A stretch of DNA of 64,000 bases from Bacillota bacterium (GTDB taxonomy: Bacteria; Bacillota; Dethiobacteria; DTU022): the NCBI GenBank assembly GCA_029782095.1, contig JAKOVL010000131.1, positions 17,421 through 81,420 on the forward strand, in the 5' to 3' direction. The stretch's first letter is position 1. Every line of letters begins with the position of its first letter. The position numbers and the translations under genes are program-made. Positions 9,440 to 18,879 of the stretch are shown in pieces. The notes beneath the pieces are model-generated. The model saw only the letters and a program-made list of their open reading frames with translations. It had not been told where the DNA came from and ran no database searches.

Positions 9440-11524
9440 CTATCCCTCCGCTGCCGCTCCGGCCAAAACCGGCTCTTTAAAGCCGCAATCCTTGCTGGAG
9501 CAGCGTTTAGTTTTATTCTTGCGCCGCACCGTCTCAACCATCAGCGCACCGCAGCGCGGGCATTTTTCCGGCAGCGGTTTATCCCAAACCGAGAAGCGGC
9601 ATTCGGGGAAGCCGCTGCAGCCGTAAAAAAGCCGCCCCTTTTTGCTGTGCCGCTCCACCAGCATCTTGCCGCAGTGGGGGCAGGGCACCCCTGTTTCTTT
9701 AACAATATTCTTGGTATACTTGCATTCCGGGTAGCCCGGGCAGGCCAGGAAGCGTCCAAAACGGCCATGTTTATAAATGAGATGGCGGCCGCACTGCGGG
9801 CAGGTTTCGTCGCTGACCTCGGCGGTGAGCTCAATGCGTTTAATTTCCTGTTCCGCCACCGTTAGCCTTTCTTTAAAGGTGCGGTAAAAATCAGTGAGCA
9901 CATGATCGCGCTTTAACTTTCCAGCGCTGATATCATCGAGTTGAGACTCCATCTTGGCGGTAAAACCGATGTCAATAATCTCCGGAAAATATTGTTTCAG
10001 CAGCTCCACCACCACGTACCCCAGCTCCGCCGGCACAAAAACCTTATTTTTCTTTACGACGTAGCCGCGGCCCTGGATCGTCTCGATAATGGGAACATAG
10101 GTGCTGGGCCGCCCGATGCCTTTTTCCTCCAGCGTCTTAATGAGGGAGGCCTCGTTGAAGCGGGGAGGCGGCTGGGTGAAATGCTGCTCCGGCAGCAGCT
10201 CTATAAGCTTCAGCTTCTGACCTTCCTCCAGGGGTGGAAGAACTGTGTCCGCGTCCCGGTCTTCAGCGCGGTAAAGGACAAGGTAACCCGGAAAGAGGAG
10301 AGTTGAGCCGGTGGCTTTTAACGTAAAATCCCCGGCGGCAATAACAACCCGGACCTGGTCGAATACCGCCGGAGCCATCTGGCTGGCCATAAAGCGATCC
10401 CAGATGAGCTTATACAACCTGAACTGGTCGCGGGTGAGATACTTTTCCATGTCCGCCGGCTTCCGCTGCACCGAAGTGGGGCGGATCGCTTCATGGGCTT
10501 CCTGTGCTCCTTTGCGGGAGCGGTAGTGGGGCGGACTATCGGGGACGAAGTCAGCCCCGAAGGTGTCCCGGATCAGCTCCCTGGCTTCCTTCTGGGACTG
10601 CTCGGAAACCCTGGTGGAATCGGTGCGAATATAGGTTACCAGGCCCACGGTCTGGCCCTGGCCGATATTAATTCCTTCGTATAGTTGCTGGGCCAGGGTC
10701 ATGGTCTTGCGGCTGGTGAAACCTAACTTGGAGGAGGCTTCCTGCTGCAGGCTGCTGGTGGTGAACGGCGGGTAGGGGCGCCGCTGCCGGCGGGTCCGGA
10801 CAATTTTCTCCACCACGAAATCGGCAGTACGCAGTTCTGCCATAAGCCCGTCCACCTGTTCTTTGCTGCTTAATTCAATTTTTTTACGCTGGCGGCGGTC
10901 GAGGAGCGCCTTGAACCGGGCACCGTCGGCGCCGCTTTGCAGCAGCGCCTCCAGGGTCCAATATTCCTGCGGGACAAAACTGTTAATTTCATCTTCCCGG
11001 TCGCAGATCAGACGCACCGCCACAGACTGCACCCGCCCGGCACTAAGGCCGCTGCGAATGTTGCGCCAGAGCAGGGGGCTAATCTGGTAGCCGACGAGGC
11101 GGTCTAGAATGCGCCGGGCCTGCTGGGCATCAACCCGGTTGAAATCGATGAGGCGTGGATTTTTAAAAGCCTCCTTAATCGCCTCCCTGGTAATCTCGTT
11201 AAATTCAACCCGGCAAGGCTGGTTTTCGTCAATTTTTAGGGCCTGCTGCAGGTGCCAGCAGATGGCTTCGCCTTCGCGGTCAGGGTCCGCGGCCAGGTAG
11301 ACCGTCTTTGCCTTCTTGCCCGCATCTTTTAGCTGCTTTAAGATCTGGCCTTTGCCGCGAATAGTAATATAACGCGGTTTAAACCCTCCTTCAATGTCTA
11401 TGCCGAGCCGGCTCTTGGGCAAGTCGATAAGATGACCCTGGGAGGCCATCACCTTATAGTTGCGTCCCAGGAACTTGCCAATAGTGCGGGCCTTGGCAGG
11501 CGATTCAACGATAACCAGGTTCAT
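9440..11524 (-). CDS. topA: DNA topoisomerase I
   Basis: Type IA topoisomerase that relaxes negative supercoils. The N-terminal TOPRIM domain starts [12 protein letters not shown] and includes the DPDREGEA motif. The active-site Tyr lies in [11 protein letters not shown] (about residue 300). The C-terminus carries three zinc-finger-like Cys4 modules (from [16 protein letters not shown] and CPRCGALM), the usual arrangement for bacterial TopA. Start at 11524, nine bases after AAGGAGAG. It is the first gene of the codY operon. Confidence 0.97.
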   Translation of the reverse strand: MNLVIVESPAKARTIGKFLGRNYKVMASQGHLIDLPKSRLGIDIEGGFKPRYITIRGKGQILKQLKDAGKKAKTVYLAADPDREGEAICWHLQQALKIDENQPCRVEFNEITREAIKEAFKNPRLIDFNRVDAQQARRILDRLVGYQISPLLWRNIRSGLSAGRVQSVAVRLICDREDEINSFVPQEYWTLEALLQSGADGARFKALLDRRQRKKIELSSKEQVDGLMAELRTADFVVEKIVRTRRQRRPYPPFTTSSLQQEASSKLGFTSRKTMTLAQQLYEGINIGQGQTVGLVTYIRTDSTRVSEQSQKEARELIRDTFGADFVPDSPPHYRSRKGAQEAHEAIRPTSVQRKPADMEKYLTRDQFRLYKLIWDRFMASQMAPAVFDQVRVVIAAGDFTLKATGSTLLFPGYLVLYRAEDRDADTVLPPLEEGQKLKLIELLPEQHFTQPPPRFNEASLIKTLEEKGIGRPSTYVPIIETIQGRGYVVKKNKVFVPAELGYVVVELLKQYFPEIIDIGFTAKMESQLDDISAGKLKRDHVLTDFYRTFKERLTVAEQEIKRIELTAEVSDETCPQCGRHLIYKHGRFGRFLACPGYPECKYTKNIVKETGVPCPHCGKMLVERHSKKGRLFYGCSGFPECRFSVWDKPLPEKCPRCGALMVETVRRKNKTKRCSSKDCGFKEPVLAGAAAEG

Positions 11525-11823
11525 GGACAACATCTCTCCTTGAATATAGCATACACACCTATTATGCCTTGATTCATTGTTAGTTCTTGCGTAAAGGGCA
11601 AGTTTCTTTCAGGAATTCAGAATCCAGAAGTCAGAATACGATTACCCGCCAAATTCCTAACCTACATTCTAACAACAAACAAGTGTTAATGAAATACAAA
11701 AGGCCATCAAAAAGTTTACACCATATTGTTGCTCCTGGCTTCTGGATTCCAGATTTTGCTCCAGCTTCTGCATCCGATAATTAGGCATCTATTTTTCAAA
11801 CGCTTTCTTAATTCTAACATAAT
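11525..11823. repeat. intergenic spacer with GAATTCAGAATCCAGAA-type low-complexity repeats
   Basis: The spacer between dprA and topA holds imperfect tandem repeats of the type CAGGAATTCAGAATCCAGAA (about 11610-11640) and a partly inverted relative, GCTTCTGGATTCCAG (about 11737-11751). Similar words recur near 20617-20645. No gene was recognised. The topA promoter must lie at the low-coordinate side but no clear hexamer pair was chosen. Confidence 0.5.
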
Positions 11824-12906
11824 CTATTGCCTGACAAAATATTTTCCAGGCAGCTGCTTGATCCGTCCTTTTAGCTCCAGCTCCAGCAGCAGCGGGCCGA
11901 TGCGCTCTGCGCTGAGGCCGCTGGAGGCAATGAGCTCATCCATATGCACGGGCCGGTAAGGGATTAAGTCCAAAATTATTTTTTCTTCCCCGGAAACACC
12001 GCCCGCGGCGCCTGCTGCCGCAGCCGCTGCTGCAAGGGGAATCAGGGGCAGCTCTTCCAAAATGTCGGCGATAGATTCCACCAAGCGCGCCCCTTCTTTT
12101 AACAGCTTATGACAGCCGCGGCTGTAAGGGCTGTCGATAGGACCCGGCACGGCAAAAACCTCCCGGTTCTGCTCCAGGGCATAAGAGGCGGTGATCAGGG
12201 CGCCGCTCTTTAGCGGTGCTTCTACTACCACTGTCCCCAGGGCCAGGCCGCTGATAATGCGGTTGCGCTGGGGAAAATGCTGTGGTAAAGGCGGAGTGCC
12301 CGGGGGAAACTCACTAAGCACCGCCCCGCTCCCCTGGATCGCTTGCATCAAAGCGGCATTGGAGGGCGGATAACAGCGATCCAGGCCGCAGCCCAGCACG
12401 GCCACGGTGCGCCCGCCCCCTTCCAGGGCCCCCCGGTGCGCTGCCGTATCCACCCCCAGGGCCAGGCCGCTGATTACGGCAGCCCCGGCTTGAGCCAGTT
12501 CAGCGGCCAGGCGGCCGGCTATGTCCCGGCCGTAGGCCGTGCAGCGCCTGCTGCCCACAATGGCTATGGCCGCAGTTTCGTTAACCCAGCAGCCGCGATA
12601 ATAAAGTATCGGCGGAGGATGTGTGATCTGGCGCAATAATGAAGGGTAATCGGAGCTTTCCAGGGTAAGACAACCGATGTTTAAGCGCTGCAGGCGGCGC
12701 CATTCCGCTTCGGGATTAATTTTACGGCGCTCTTCCAGAAACTTTTCCGCCAGGCCTTTCAATTCCGGTATCTGCTGCAGTTGGGCGGCCCCGGCGTTCC
12801 AGGCTTCACGGGCTGTGCCGCAATTCCTGATTAAGGCCCCGATTCGAACGGGGCCTAAAAAGGAGATTCGATTCAACGCATTTAAAAAGATAGTCTGCTC
12901 GCTCAT
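11824..12906 (-). CDS. dprA: DNA-processing protein DprA
   Basis: Single-stranded-DNA-binding RecA loader used in natural transformation. The Rossmann-type DprA core contains the SGLALGVDTAAHRGAL stretch, and the C-terminal winged-helix segment (last ~60 residues) follows an Ala-rich linker. The ATG at 12906 gives 360 residues. A TTG start 33 bases upstream lacks a ribosome site. DprA next to topA is the usual Firmicute order. With the YifB/ComM homologue at 37.8 kb it suggests at least partial transformation capacity. Confidence 0.95.
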   Translation of the reverse strand: MSEQTIFLNALNRISFLGPVRIGALIRNCGTAREAWNAGAAQLQQIPELKGLAEKFLEERRKINPEAEWRRLQRLNIGCLTLESSDYPSLLRQITHPPPILYYRGCWVNETAAIAIVGSRRCTAYGRDIAGRLAAELAQAGAAVISGLALGVDTAAHRGALEGGGRTVAVLGCGLDRCYPPSNAALMQAIQGSGAVLSEFPPGTPPLPQHFPQRNRIISGLALGTVVVEAPLKSGALITASYALEQNREVFAVPGPIDSPYSRGCHKLLKEGARLVESIADILEELPLIPLAAAAAAAGAAGGVSGEEKIILDLIPYRPVHMDELIASSGLSAERIGPLLLELELKGRIKQLPGKYFVRQ

Positions 12907-12978
12907 CGCTTTCGCGGACAAGTCCCTTGTTTCGTCCAACCCGGGCCGGCACCGGCCGGGTGAAAACGGCTCCTGCTA

Positions 12979-14220
12979 CTATTCGCCCTCCTCTGCTTCC
13001 CGGTTATCAACACGCAAAACTCTGTTTTCCCAGGTCCGGATGGTTACTGTATCTTTGCCGATGCCCAGCAGGTAAGTGGGCAGAAGCGGCGTTTTACCGT
13101 AGCCGTGCGGTGCGTTGATCAGGTAGGTGGGAATAGCCAGGCCGGAGGTAAAGCCGCGCAGTTTTTCCATGATTTCCAGGCCTTCCTCTACCCGAACGTA
13201 GAAATGCGAGGTTCCTTTCACCCGCTTGGGATGAAAGAGGTAGTACGGCCGGACCATAATTTTTAAAAGCTCCTGGTTAAGCTTGCGCATGACAAAAGGA
13301 TCATTGTTGATCCCTTTCAGCAGCACAGCCTGGTTGCCCAGGGCCACGCCGGCCCGGGCCAGTTTCAGGCAGGCCTCCCGGGCTGCAGGGGTAACTTCCA
13401 GGGGATGGTTAAAGTGAGTGTTCACATAAAGGGGCAGGTGCCGGGACAAGATGTCACAGAGCTCATCGTCAATGCGGTAGGGAAGAGTCACCGGGGTGCG
13501 TGTCCCGAAGCGCTTTATCTCAACATGCGGTATTGAATCGAGCTCATCCAGCAGCCAGGCAATCCGTTTATTGCTGAGCATAAAGCCGTCGCCGCCGGTC
13601 AGGAGCACATCGCGAATCTCCTTGTTATCACGGATATAACGTAGAGCTTCCTCGATCTGCTCCCGGGGAGTGGCCAGGTCTTTTTCGCCAATATTGCGGC
13701 GGCGCTGGCAATGGCGGCAATACATGGCGCACTGATTGGTAACATTAACGATGAGACGGTCCGGGTAGCGGCGGGTGATGGCGGGAACCGGGGAAGTATA
13801 GGCTTCACCCATGGGATCACTTTCACCGTACGGATCGGTATATTCAAAAAGCTGCGGCACCGCCTGGCGCCGGATGGGGTCGCCGGGGTCATTGGGATCC
13901 ATCAGGCTGAGATAGTATGGCGATATGGCCCAGCGATAATGCGCTCCGGTGCGGTCAATCTCTTCTATTTCCGAGGGAGTTAAATTGAGGAACTCTTGCA
14001 ATACCTCTGTGGTCTGAATCCTGTTCTTCAACTGCCAGCGCCAGTCCGCCCACTCTGCGGCGGTGGCGCCGAAATATTTCATCATTTTTTCCTGGTTCTT
14101 CTGGATTTCCGGCCAGCGCCCGTACCCGGTGGGCATGCCTTTCAGGGAATGCTGGTATTCGGCGATGGTTTCCTTAAGTTCAGCGGCCCTGTTCAAGGAA
14201 ATCCTTTGTTTTTCGTCCAC
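12979..14220 (-). CDS. KamA-family radical-SAM aminomutase, probably glutamate 2,3-aminomutase-like
   Basis: PLP- and SAM-dependent radical enzyme. The radical-SAM motif CxxxCxxC is at Cys164-Cys171 and the PLP lysine lies in HGYGKTPLLP. In lysine 2,3-aminomutase two Asp residues hold the substrate epsilon-amino group (in RGVND and VVDAPGG). The corresponding segments here read KGINNDP and LINAPHG, so both Asp appear replaced. The second change, to Asn, is what I recall for glutamate 2,3-aminomutase. The substrate is therefore unlikely to be lysine; glutamate to beta-glutamate, an osmolyte, is an inference. The GTG at 14220 has the strong site AAAGGAGTGAT; extensions beyond it are not needed. 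Confidence 0.8.
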   Translation of the reverse strand: MDEKQRISLNRAAELKETIAEYQHSLKGMPTGYGRWPEIQKNQEKMMKYFGATAAEWADWRWQLKNRIQTTEVLQEFLNLTPSEIEEIDRTGAHYRWAISPYYLSLMDPNDPGDPIRRQAVPQLFEYTDPYGESDPMGEAYTSPVPAITRRYPDRLIVNVTNQCAMYCRHCQRRRNIGEKDLATPREQIEEALRYIRDNKEIRDVLLTGGDGFMLSNKRIAWLLDELDSIPHVEIKRFGTRTPVTLPYRIDDELCDILSRHLPLYVNTHFNHPLEVTPAAREACLKLARAGVALGNQAVLLKGINNDPFVMRKLNQELLKIMVRPYYLFHPKRVKGTSHFYVRVEEGLEIMEKLRGFTSGLAIPTYLINAPHGYGKTPLLPTYLLGIGKDTVTIRTWENRVLRVDNREAEEGE

Positions 14221-14310
14221 CGTATCACTCCTTTCGATGCGATTGGACTTAGATGCAGCCCTCCCGTTGTGTGATTGTTCCAAACTATCTTCCAATTTTT
14301 ATACTTTTTT

Positions 14311-14339
14311 AGTATACCATAACTCTTTCCATAAATCAA
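14311..14339 (-). promoter_or_regulatory. promoter of the aminomutase gene
   Basis: On the minus strand TTGATT (14334-14339) and TATACT (14311-14316) are 17 bases apart, about 90 bases upstream of the GTG start. Confidence 0.6.
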
Positions 14340-14415
14340 AAGGGCCTAAAAAATGGAATCGCGTGACTTTGTCGTTATCAGCGCACCCCCGGGAGCTGCG
14401 GGGCCGTGATGGCGA

Positions 14416-15432
14416 TTAAATGGCCTGGGCCGCAATCTCTTCAGACCAGTTCAGGCGGCACAGTATATCCAAAAGTTGTACCGCCCCGTCCAGATCTGCC
14501 TGATCCACCATTTCAGACGGTGTATGAATGTAGCGGCAGGGAATGGACAAGGCTCCCGTAGGCACCCCGCCGCGGCTGAGATGGATGGCCCCGGCATCGG
14601 TGCCGCCCCGCTCCAGCACCTCCAGCTGGTAAGGAATCTGATGCTGTGCAGCCGCTTCCATCATCAGGCGACGCACTTTAGGGCTGCAAATGACGGAGTT
14701 ATCTTTAACCTTAATGGCCGGGCCTTTGCCCAGGGATACTTCCATCAGGGGCGCTTTGGGGGTATCGCCGGCCCGGGTCACATCCACCGCCAATCCGTAT
14801 CCCGGCTGGATGCTGTAAGCGGCTGTGGTGGCGCCGCGGAGCCCCACTTCCTCCTGAACGGAAAAAAGAAAGCAAACAGCCTGCGGCAGAGGGACCCCGG
14901 CCAAGCGCCGCGCTGTCTCGATCAGGACCGCGCAGCCGGCGCGATCGTCTAAAGCTTTGGCCAGATAGCGCCCGTTTAATGCCACAAAGGGTTGCTCCAG
15001 GCAGGCCATATCTCCGATTTGCACCTGTTTTTTTACCTCCGCTGCGTTTTTTGCTCCCAGATCCAGGTAGATCCTGGTCCAGTCCAGCTCACGGAGCTCT
15101 TTAATTTTTTCATGGTAAACCGTCCCCACGGCGCCGCTTTTGAAGCGCAGCCGCTGACCGGGCAAAAGGTGCGGGGCCACACCGCCCACCGGGGCGATGC
15201 GCACAAAGCCCTGCTCATCAATGTGCGTTACAATTACACCGATTTCATCCATGTGTGCCGACAACAGCAGCGCCGGGGCAGGTCCCTCCCGCACGGCGAA
15301 AAGATTGCCCAGGTTGTCGGTAAAAGTGCGATCTACGCTGTCTTTGATCTCCTCCTCGATCAAAGCCCTGATTTCCATCTCCTCCCCGGAGGGGCCGTAT
15401 GTTTCGCACAAACGCTTCATCAGCGCTTCCAT
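14416..15432 (-). CDS. M42-family metallo-aminopeptidase (first of three in tandem)
   Basis: Dinuclear-metal aminopeptidase of the TET/FrvX type, forming self-compartmentalised complexes that trim peptides. Metal and catalytic motifs are present: AHMDEIG, ALDDRAG, VQEEVGLRG, VDVT and RYIHTPSEM. It is 338 residues, the family norm. It is transcribed after the other two M42 genes on the minus strand and has its own ribosome site AAGGTGA. Confidence 0.92.
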   Translation of the reverse strand: MEALMKRLCETYGPSGEEMEIRALIEEEIKDSVDRTFTDNLGNLFAVREGPAPALLLSAHMDEIGVIVTHIDEQGFVRIAPVGGVAPHLLPGQRLRFKSGAVGTVYHEKIKELRELDWTRIYLDLGAKNAAEVKKQVQIGDMACLEQPFVALNGRYLAKALDDRAGCAVLIETARRLAGVPLPQAVCFLFSVQEEVGLRGATTAAYSIQPGYGLAVDVTRAGDTPKAPLMEVSLGKGPAIKVKDNSVICSPKVRRLMMEAAAQHQIPYQLEVLERGGTDAGAIHLSRGGVPTGALSIPCRYIHTPSEMVDQADLDGAVQLLDILCRLNWSEEIAAQAI

Positions 15433-15551
15433 CTCTCATCACCTTCGCTCAGCATTTTTCTTTTAATGGCGCCCCCGTGCATGGCCGTAAGGCGGTAAAA
15501 CGCAGGCGAGAAGCAGTTGCCCTGCTCCATCCGGGATGCAGCTTTTTATTA

Positions 15552-16559
15552 TCACCCTACGCCCTGGAGCCAGTTCTTGACCAGGGCCACGGTATGAGCA
15601 AAGTCACTCTCCTTAAGCAGGCCGTGCGGGGAGTGGATATAGCGGCAGGGAACCGAGACCACGGCCGCTTTTACCCCTTCCCGGGAAAGGGCGATAGCCC
15701 CGGCGTCGGTGCTCGCGCCGGTAAAACGGCGGTACTGGTAGGGAATACCCGCCGCTTCGGCTGTATGAACCAGTTCCCGGAGCATTTCCCGATCCACTAT
15801 CACAGAGCTATCCATAATGCTGATGGCCGGGCCTGCGCCCAACACCGTGCTGGATTGTTCACTCTCTATGCCCGGGGTGTCTGCGGCGGCAGTTCCTTCC
15901 AGAACGAGGGCGCGCTGCGGCTGCAGCTTATAAGCCGCCACCAGGGCCCCGCGGGAGCCGATTTCTTCCTGCACGGTAAAAACCGCATCAAAGGGCGGTG
16001 TATCAGGATCAAGCAAAAGCTCCAGCAGCACGGCGCAGCCGACCCGGTCATCAAAAGCCTTGCCCCGGAAATATCCTTCACCCACTGCGGTAAAGGTGCT
16101 GTCAAAAGTAACGTAATCACCAACCCGGACGTATTTAAGGGCTTCTTCCCTGCTGCTGGCTCCGATATCAATGGATAGCTGATCTTCGGTGAAAGGTTTG
16201 CGCCGCTCCCCTGGTTTTTGCAGGTGCACCGCCTTAACCCCAATTACGCCGGGAATAGCGTCCGGACCCACCTTCACCCGCTTGGCCGCCAGTACGCGGG
16301 AGTCAATGCTGCCCACTGGTTTGAACTTGAGGTGGCCGCTTTTTTCCACCGCCACCACCATCAACCCTACTTCATCCATATGGGCTGTAAGCATGATCCG
16401 TGAATCCCGGGCCGATCCTTTTTTTCGCACGTAAAGGTTGCCCATGGTATCACATTGCAGCACCAGCGGCTGATCCTGCAAAATCTCGACAATGGCCCGG
16501 CGGACCCTGGTCTCATCGCCGGATACGCCGGGCAGGTTGGAGAGAGTCTCTAAAAACAT
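15552..16559 (-). CDS. M42-family metallo-aminopeptidase (second of three)
   Basis: Same fold and metal motifs as its neighbours: AHMDEVG, AFDDRVGC, VQEEIGSRG and RYIHSPHG. The Asp of the usual VDVT motif is replaced by a segment reading LEGTAAADTPG, so the third metal-ligand region differs and may shift specificity. It overlaps the upstream M42 gene by 10 bases, indicating co-translation. Confidence 0.9.
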   Translation of the reverse strand: MFLETLSNLPGVSGDETRVRRAIVEILQDQPLVLQCDTMGNLYVRKKGSARDSRIMLTAHMDEVGLMVVAVEKSGHLKFKPVGSIDSRVLAAKRVKVGPDAIPGVIGVKAVHLQKPGERRKPFTEDQLSIDIGASSREEALKYVRVGDYVTFDSTFTAVGEGYFRGKAFDDRVGCAVLLELLLDPDTPPFDAVFTVQEEIGSRGALVAAYKLQPQRALVLEGTAAADTPGIESEQSSTVLGAGPAISIMDSSVIVDREMLRELVHTAEAAGIPYQYRRFTGASTDAGAIALSREGVKAAVVSVPCRYIHSPHGLLKESDFAHTVALVKNWLQGVG

Positions 16560-17620
16560 GCCAATCCCTCCACAAACCGGCGATCAACACTGCGGGCAAA
16601 ATGGCTGAGCAAGCGGCCGCAGCCGGTTAAATCAGCGGGGTGAAGCATCTCCACGGCACTGTGCATATAACGGAGCGGGATGGACAGCAGCGCCGAAGGA
16701 ATGCCTTCCCGGGAAACCTGCGCAGCCCAGGCATCGGTTGAAGATGATGCCGGGATCGGCTCCGGCTGGTATAGAATCCGCTGCTCCCGGGCCAGCTCCT
16801 CAAGGAAGCAGGACAGCGCAGGGTGCATGTTCGGCCCCAGGGCAATGGTTACACCCTGTTCCAGTTTAAATACATCAGCGTTGGAAAGGCCCGGCGATTC
16901 TCCGTGGGTCACATCAACAGCCACGGCCAAGTCCGGCACCAGGCCGTACGCCGCGGTGAAGGCGCCGCGCAGCCCCACCTCTTCCTGCAGGGTAGCAATA
17001 AAGTATAGATCAGCATCATGTTTCATTCCGGCCAGTTCGGCGGCGCAAAATATGGCTGCAGCCACCCCGGCGCGGTTGTCCAGGGATTTGCCGGTGATAC
17101 AGCCTGTTGGCAGCTTTAACGGTTTCTGCTCCAGGGAAATAAAATCGCCTATGTTTAAACGCTCCAGGGCTTGCTCCCGGGTCAGCCCCAGGTCAATGAA
17201 AAGATCCTCGATTTTTAATTCTTTTTTTCGTTCCTTTTCACTAAGCAGGTGGGGCGCCGGGGCGCCGATAACGCCTTTCAAAGGTGTGCGGCCGTGTACC
17301 ACCACCGCCTGCCCCAGCAAGGTCCGCGGATCAATGCCGCCCACGGGGGTAAAGCGCAGGTAGCCTTCCTCTTCAATTTTGGTGACCATGGCGCCGATTT
17401 CATCAATGTGGGTCAACACGGCCAGGGACACCTGGTCTGCGGTCCCATTTTTTTCACCCTGCTTGAAAGCGATAAGGTTGCCAAAGCGGTCCGTTTCCAC
17501 CCGGTCGGTGTACTGCCGGAAGTGGCGGGCAGCCAAGCTGACCACGTCCTCTTCGGCCCCTGCCACTCCGGCGCTTTCAGAGAGCTCCAGTAAAATATCG
17601 ATTAGCTGTGCTTCTTTCAC
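16550..17620 (-). CDS. M42-family metallo-aminopeptidase (third, most divergent)
   Basis: M42 motifs are recognisable with changes: LTHIDEIG in place of AHMDE, SLDNRAG in place of LDDRAG, LQEEVGLRG intact, VDVTHG intact, and RYMHSAVEM at the end. It is transcribed first of the three. The GTG at 17620 lies at a good distance from GGAGGGGGG; a TTG at 17626 abuts that site. Three adjacent paralogues suggest hetero-oligomeric peptidase particles or a division of peptide specificity. Confidence 0.88.
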   Translation of the reverse strand: MKEAQLIDILLELSESAGVAGAEEDVVSLAARHFRQYTDRVETDRFGNLIAFKQGEKNGTADQVSLAVLTHIDEIGAMVTKIEEEGYLRFTPVGGIDPRTLLGQAVVVHGRTPLKGVIGAPAPHLLSEKERKKELKIEDLFIDLGLTREQALERLNIGDFISLEQKPLKLPTGCITGKSLDNRAGVAAAIFCAAELAGMKHDADLYFIATLQEEVGLRGAFTAAYGLVPDLAVAVDVTHGESPGLSNADVFKLEQGVTIALGPNMHPALSCFLEELAREQRILYQPEPIPASSSTDAWAAQVSREGIPSALLSIPLRYMHSAVEMLHPADLTGCGRLLSHFARSVDRRFVEGLACF

Positions 17621-17641
17621 GGGCAACCCCCCTCCGTTTCC

Positions 17642-18697
17642 TTACAGTCTTTCCGCCAGCCCCGCGGCAAGCCGGTAAACCTGTGCGGCCAGCTCCGGCT
17701 GCAGCGTCCCGGTACCGCAGGCCGGAGTGATCAGATACTGCCGGCGCAGGAGCGGCTCGCTTACTCCCAGGCGTACCAGCGCTTCTATTTTTTCTTCCCA
17801 AAGCCGCTGCAATGAAGCGGGGTTTTCCTGCCACGCTTTCTCCGAGGTGGGGACGATTCCCCAGGCCAGGGCGCCGCCCCTCTTTAAAAAGTTTTCCAGT
17901 TCTGCAGCGCAAGCCTGCATTGAAGGAAAAAATTCGTAAGCGTCAAAGCTGACCAGGTCCAGCGGCAGCTCGAAGAGCAGCGACCAATCGGCAGCGGCGC
18001 AGCAGTGGACGCCGCTGAAGCAGCCCGCAGCGCGAACAGCCGCAATTATTTCTCCCAGCGCAGCCTGGATCTCCGCTTTGCCCAGCCCGACAGCGCTGGA
18101 GCTACCGTAGCTGTATAGCCCTGGATCATCAATAAACAACAGCGCCGGCATGCCTAAAGATTGCAGGCGGGAGGCCTGCCACCGGGCCTGGGCCGCCAGG
18201 GTCTTGACCAGCAGTTCCCGCAGGGAGGGGTCATAAAAGGAAGGTTTGCCCGAGGCGTCTGTGACCTGAAATCCCACAGTAACCGGGCCGCTCAGCTGCC
18301 CTTTCAAGCAGAGTGTCTCTGCGGGCAGCCGCTCTGCCGCATCAATAAAGCTGTAAAAACCGGCGGCAGCATCATCGGGAAAGGCGAATTCTTCCAGGGC
18401 AGACGGATTTTCATCCAGTAGCAGCTCTAAAAGGGAAAGACAGCGCTCTTCCCAGAGGGGGTGTTCATGGTCAAAATGTGGTATGGTGCGCTCCTTCCCG
18501 ACAAGGATCATCCCGCGTTGAAACAGCGGGGCCAGATACTGCGCCACAAATCCTTCGGCCGCGCTGCGCCGCGGCAGCTGAGGCCAGTGGGGCAGCTGCC
18601 GGAAGTATGTAAAAATTAACTGCAGCGCTTCTTCAACATCGGTATGGGGAAGGCTGCCAATGCCGGTAACGCTGCCGAACAGCTTCTCCAGGTTCAA
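17642..18697 (-). CDS. short MetE/UROD-superfamily protein (core-MetE-like methyltransferase)
   Basis: A 351-residue protein of the UroD/MetE barrel superfamily. It starts FGSVTGIGSLPHTD, typical of the MetE catalytic half, and has candidate zinc ligands in GVHCCAAADW and in TPACGTGT. It lacks the long N-terminal half of cobalamin-independent methionine synthase. Such short forms can use methyl-cobamide proteins rather than methyl-folate; that is an inference here. It lies just upstream of the M42 set and downstream of cimA. The TTG start at 18697 has AGGAGG seven bases upstream. Confidence 0.7.
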   Translation of the reverse strand: MNLEKLFGSVTGIGSLPHTDVEEALQLIFTYFRQLPHWPQLPRRSAAEGFVAQYLAPLFQRGMILVGKERTIPHFDHEHPLWEERCLSLLELLLDENPSALEEFAFPDDAAAGFYSFIDAAERLPAETLCLKGQLSGPVTVGFQVTDASGKPSFYDPSLRELLVKTLAAQARWQASRLQSLGMPALLFIDDPGLYSYGSSSAVGLGKAEIQAALGEIIAAVRAAGCFSGVHCCAAADWSLLFELPLDLVSFDAYEFFPSMQACAAELENFLKRGGALAWGIVPTSEKAWQENPASLQRLWEEKIEALVRLGVSEPLLRRQYLITPACGTGTLQPELAAQVYRLAAGLAERL

Positions 18698-18879
18698 GGG
18701 AAAACCTCCTTTTTCACGCGCCAGGGGGCCTCAGCCTTTATCTATAGCGTGCCCCCCGGTACGATTAAGTAGTCAACGGTGCCCCCTTTCCCCAAACCTC
18801 TCCTACGGGGGGACCGGTGCACCAATATCGCCATTCCATCTATGCTCCTGCCGCCTATCTCCCGCCGCTACTCTTTCTT

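Noticed and set aside
12979..14220. Naming the aminomutase kamA (lysine 2,3-aminomutase)
   Set aside because: Both segments that bind the lysine side chain appear changed, so the lysine-specific name was not given.
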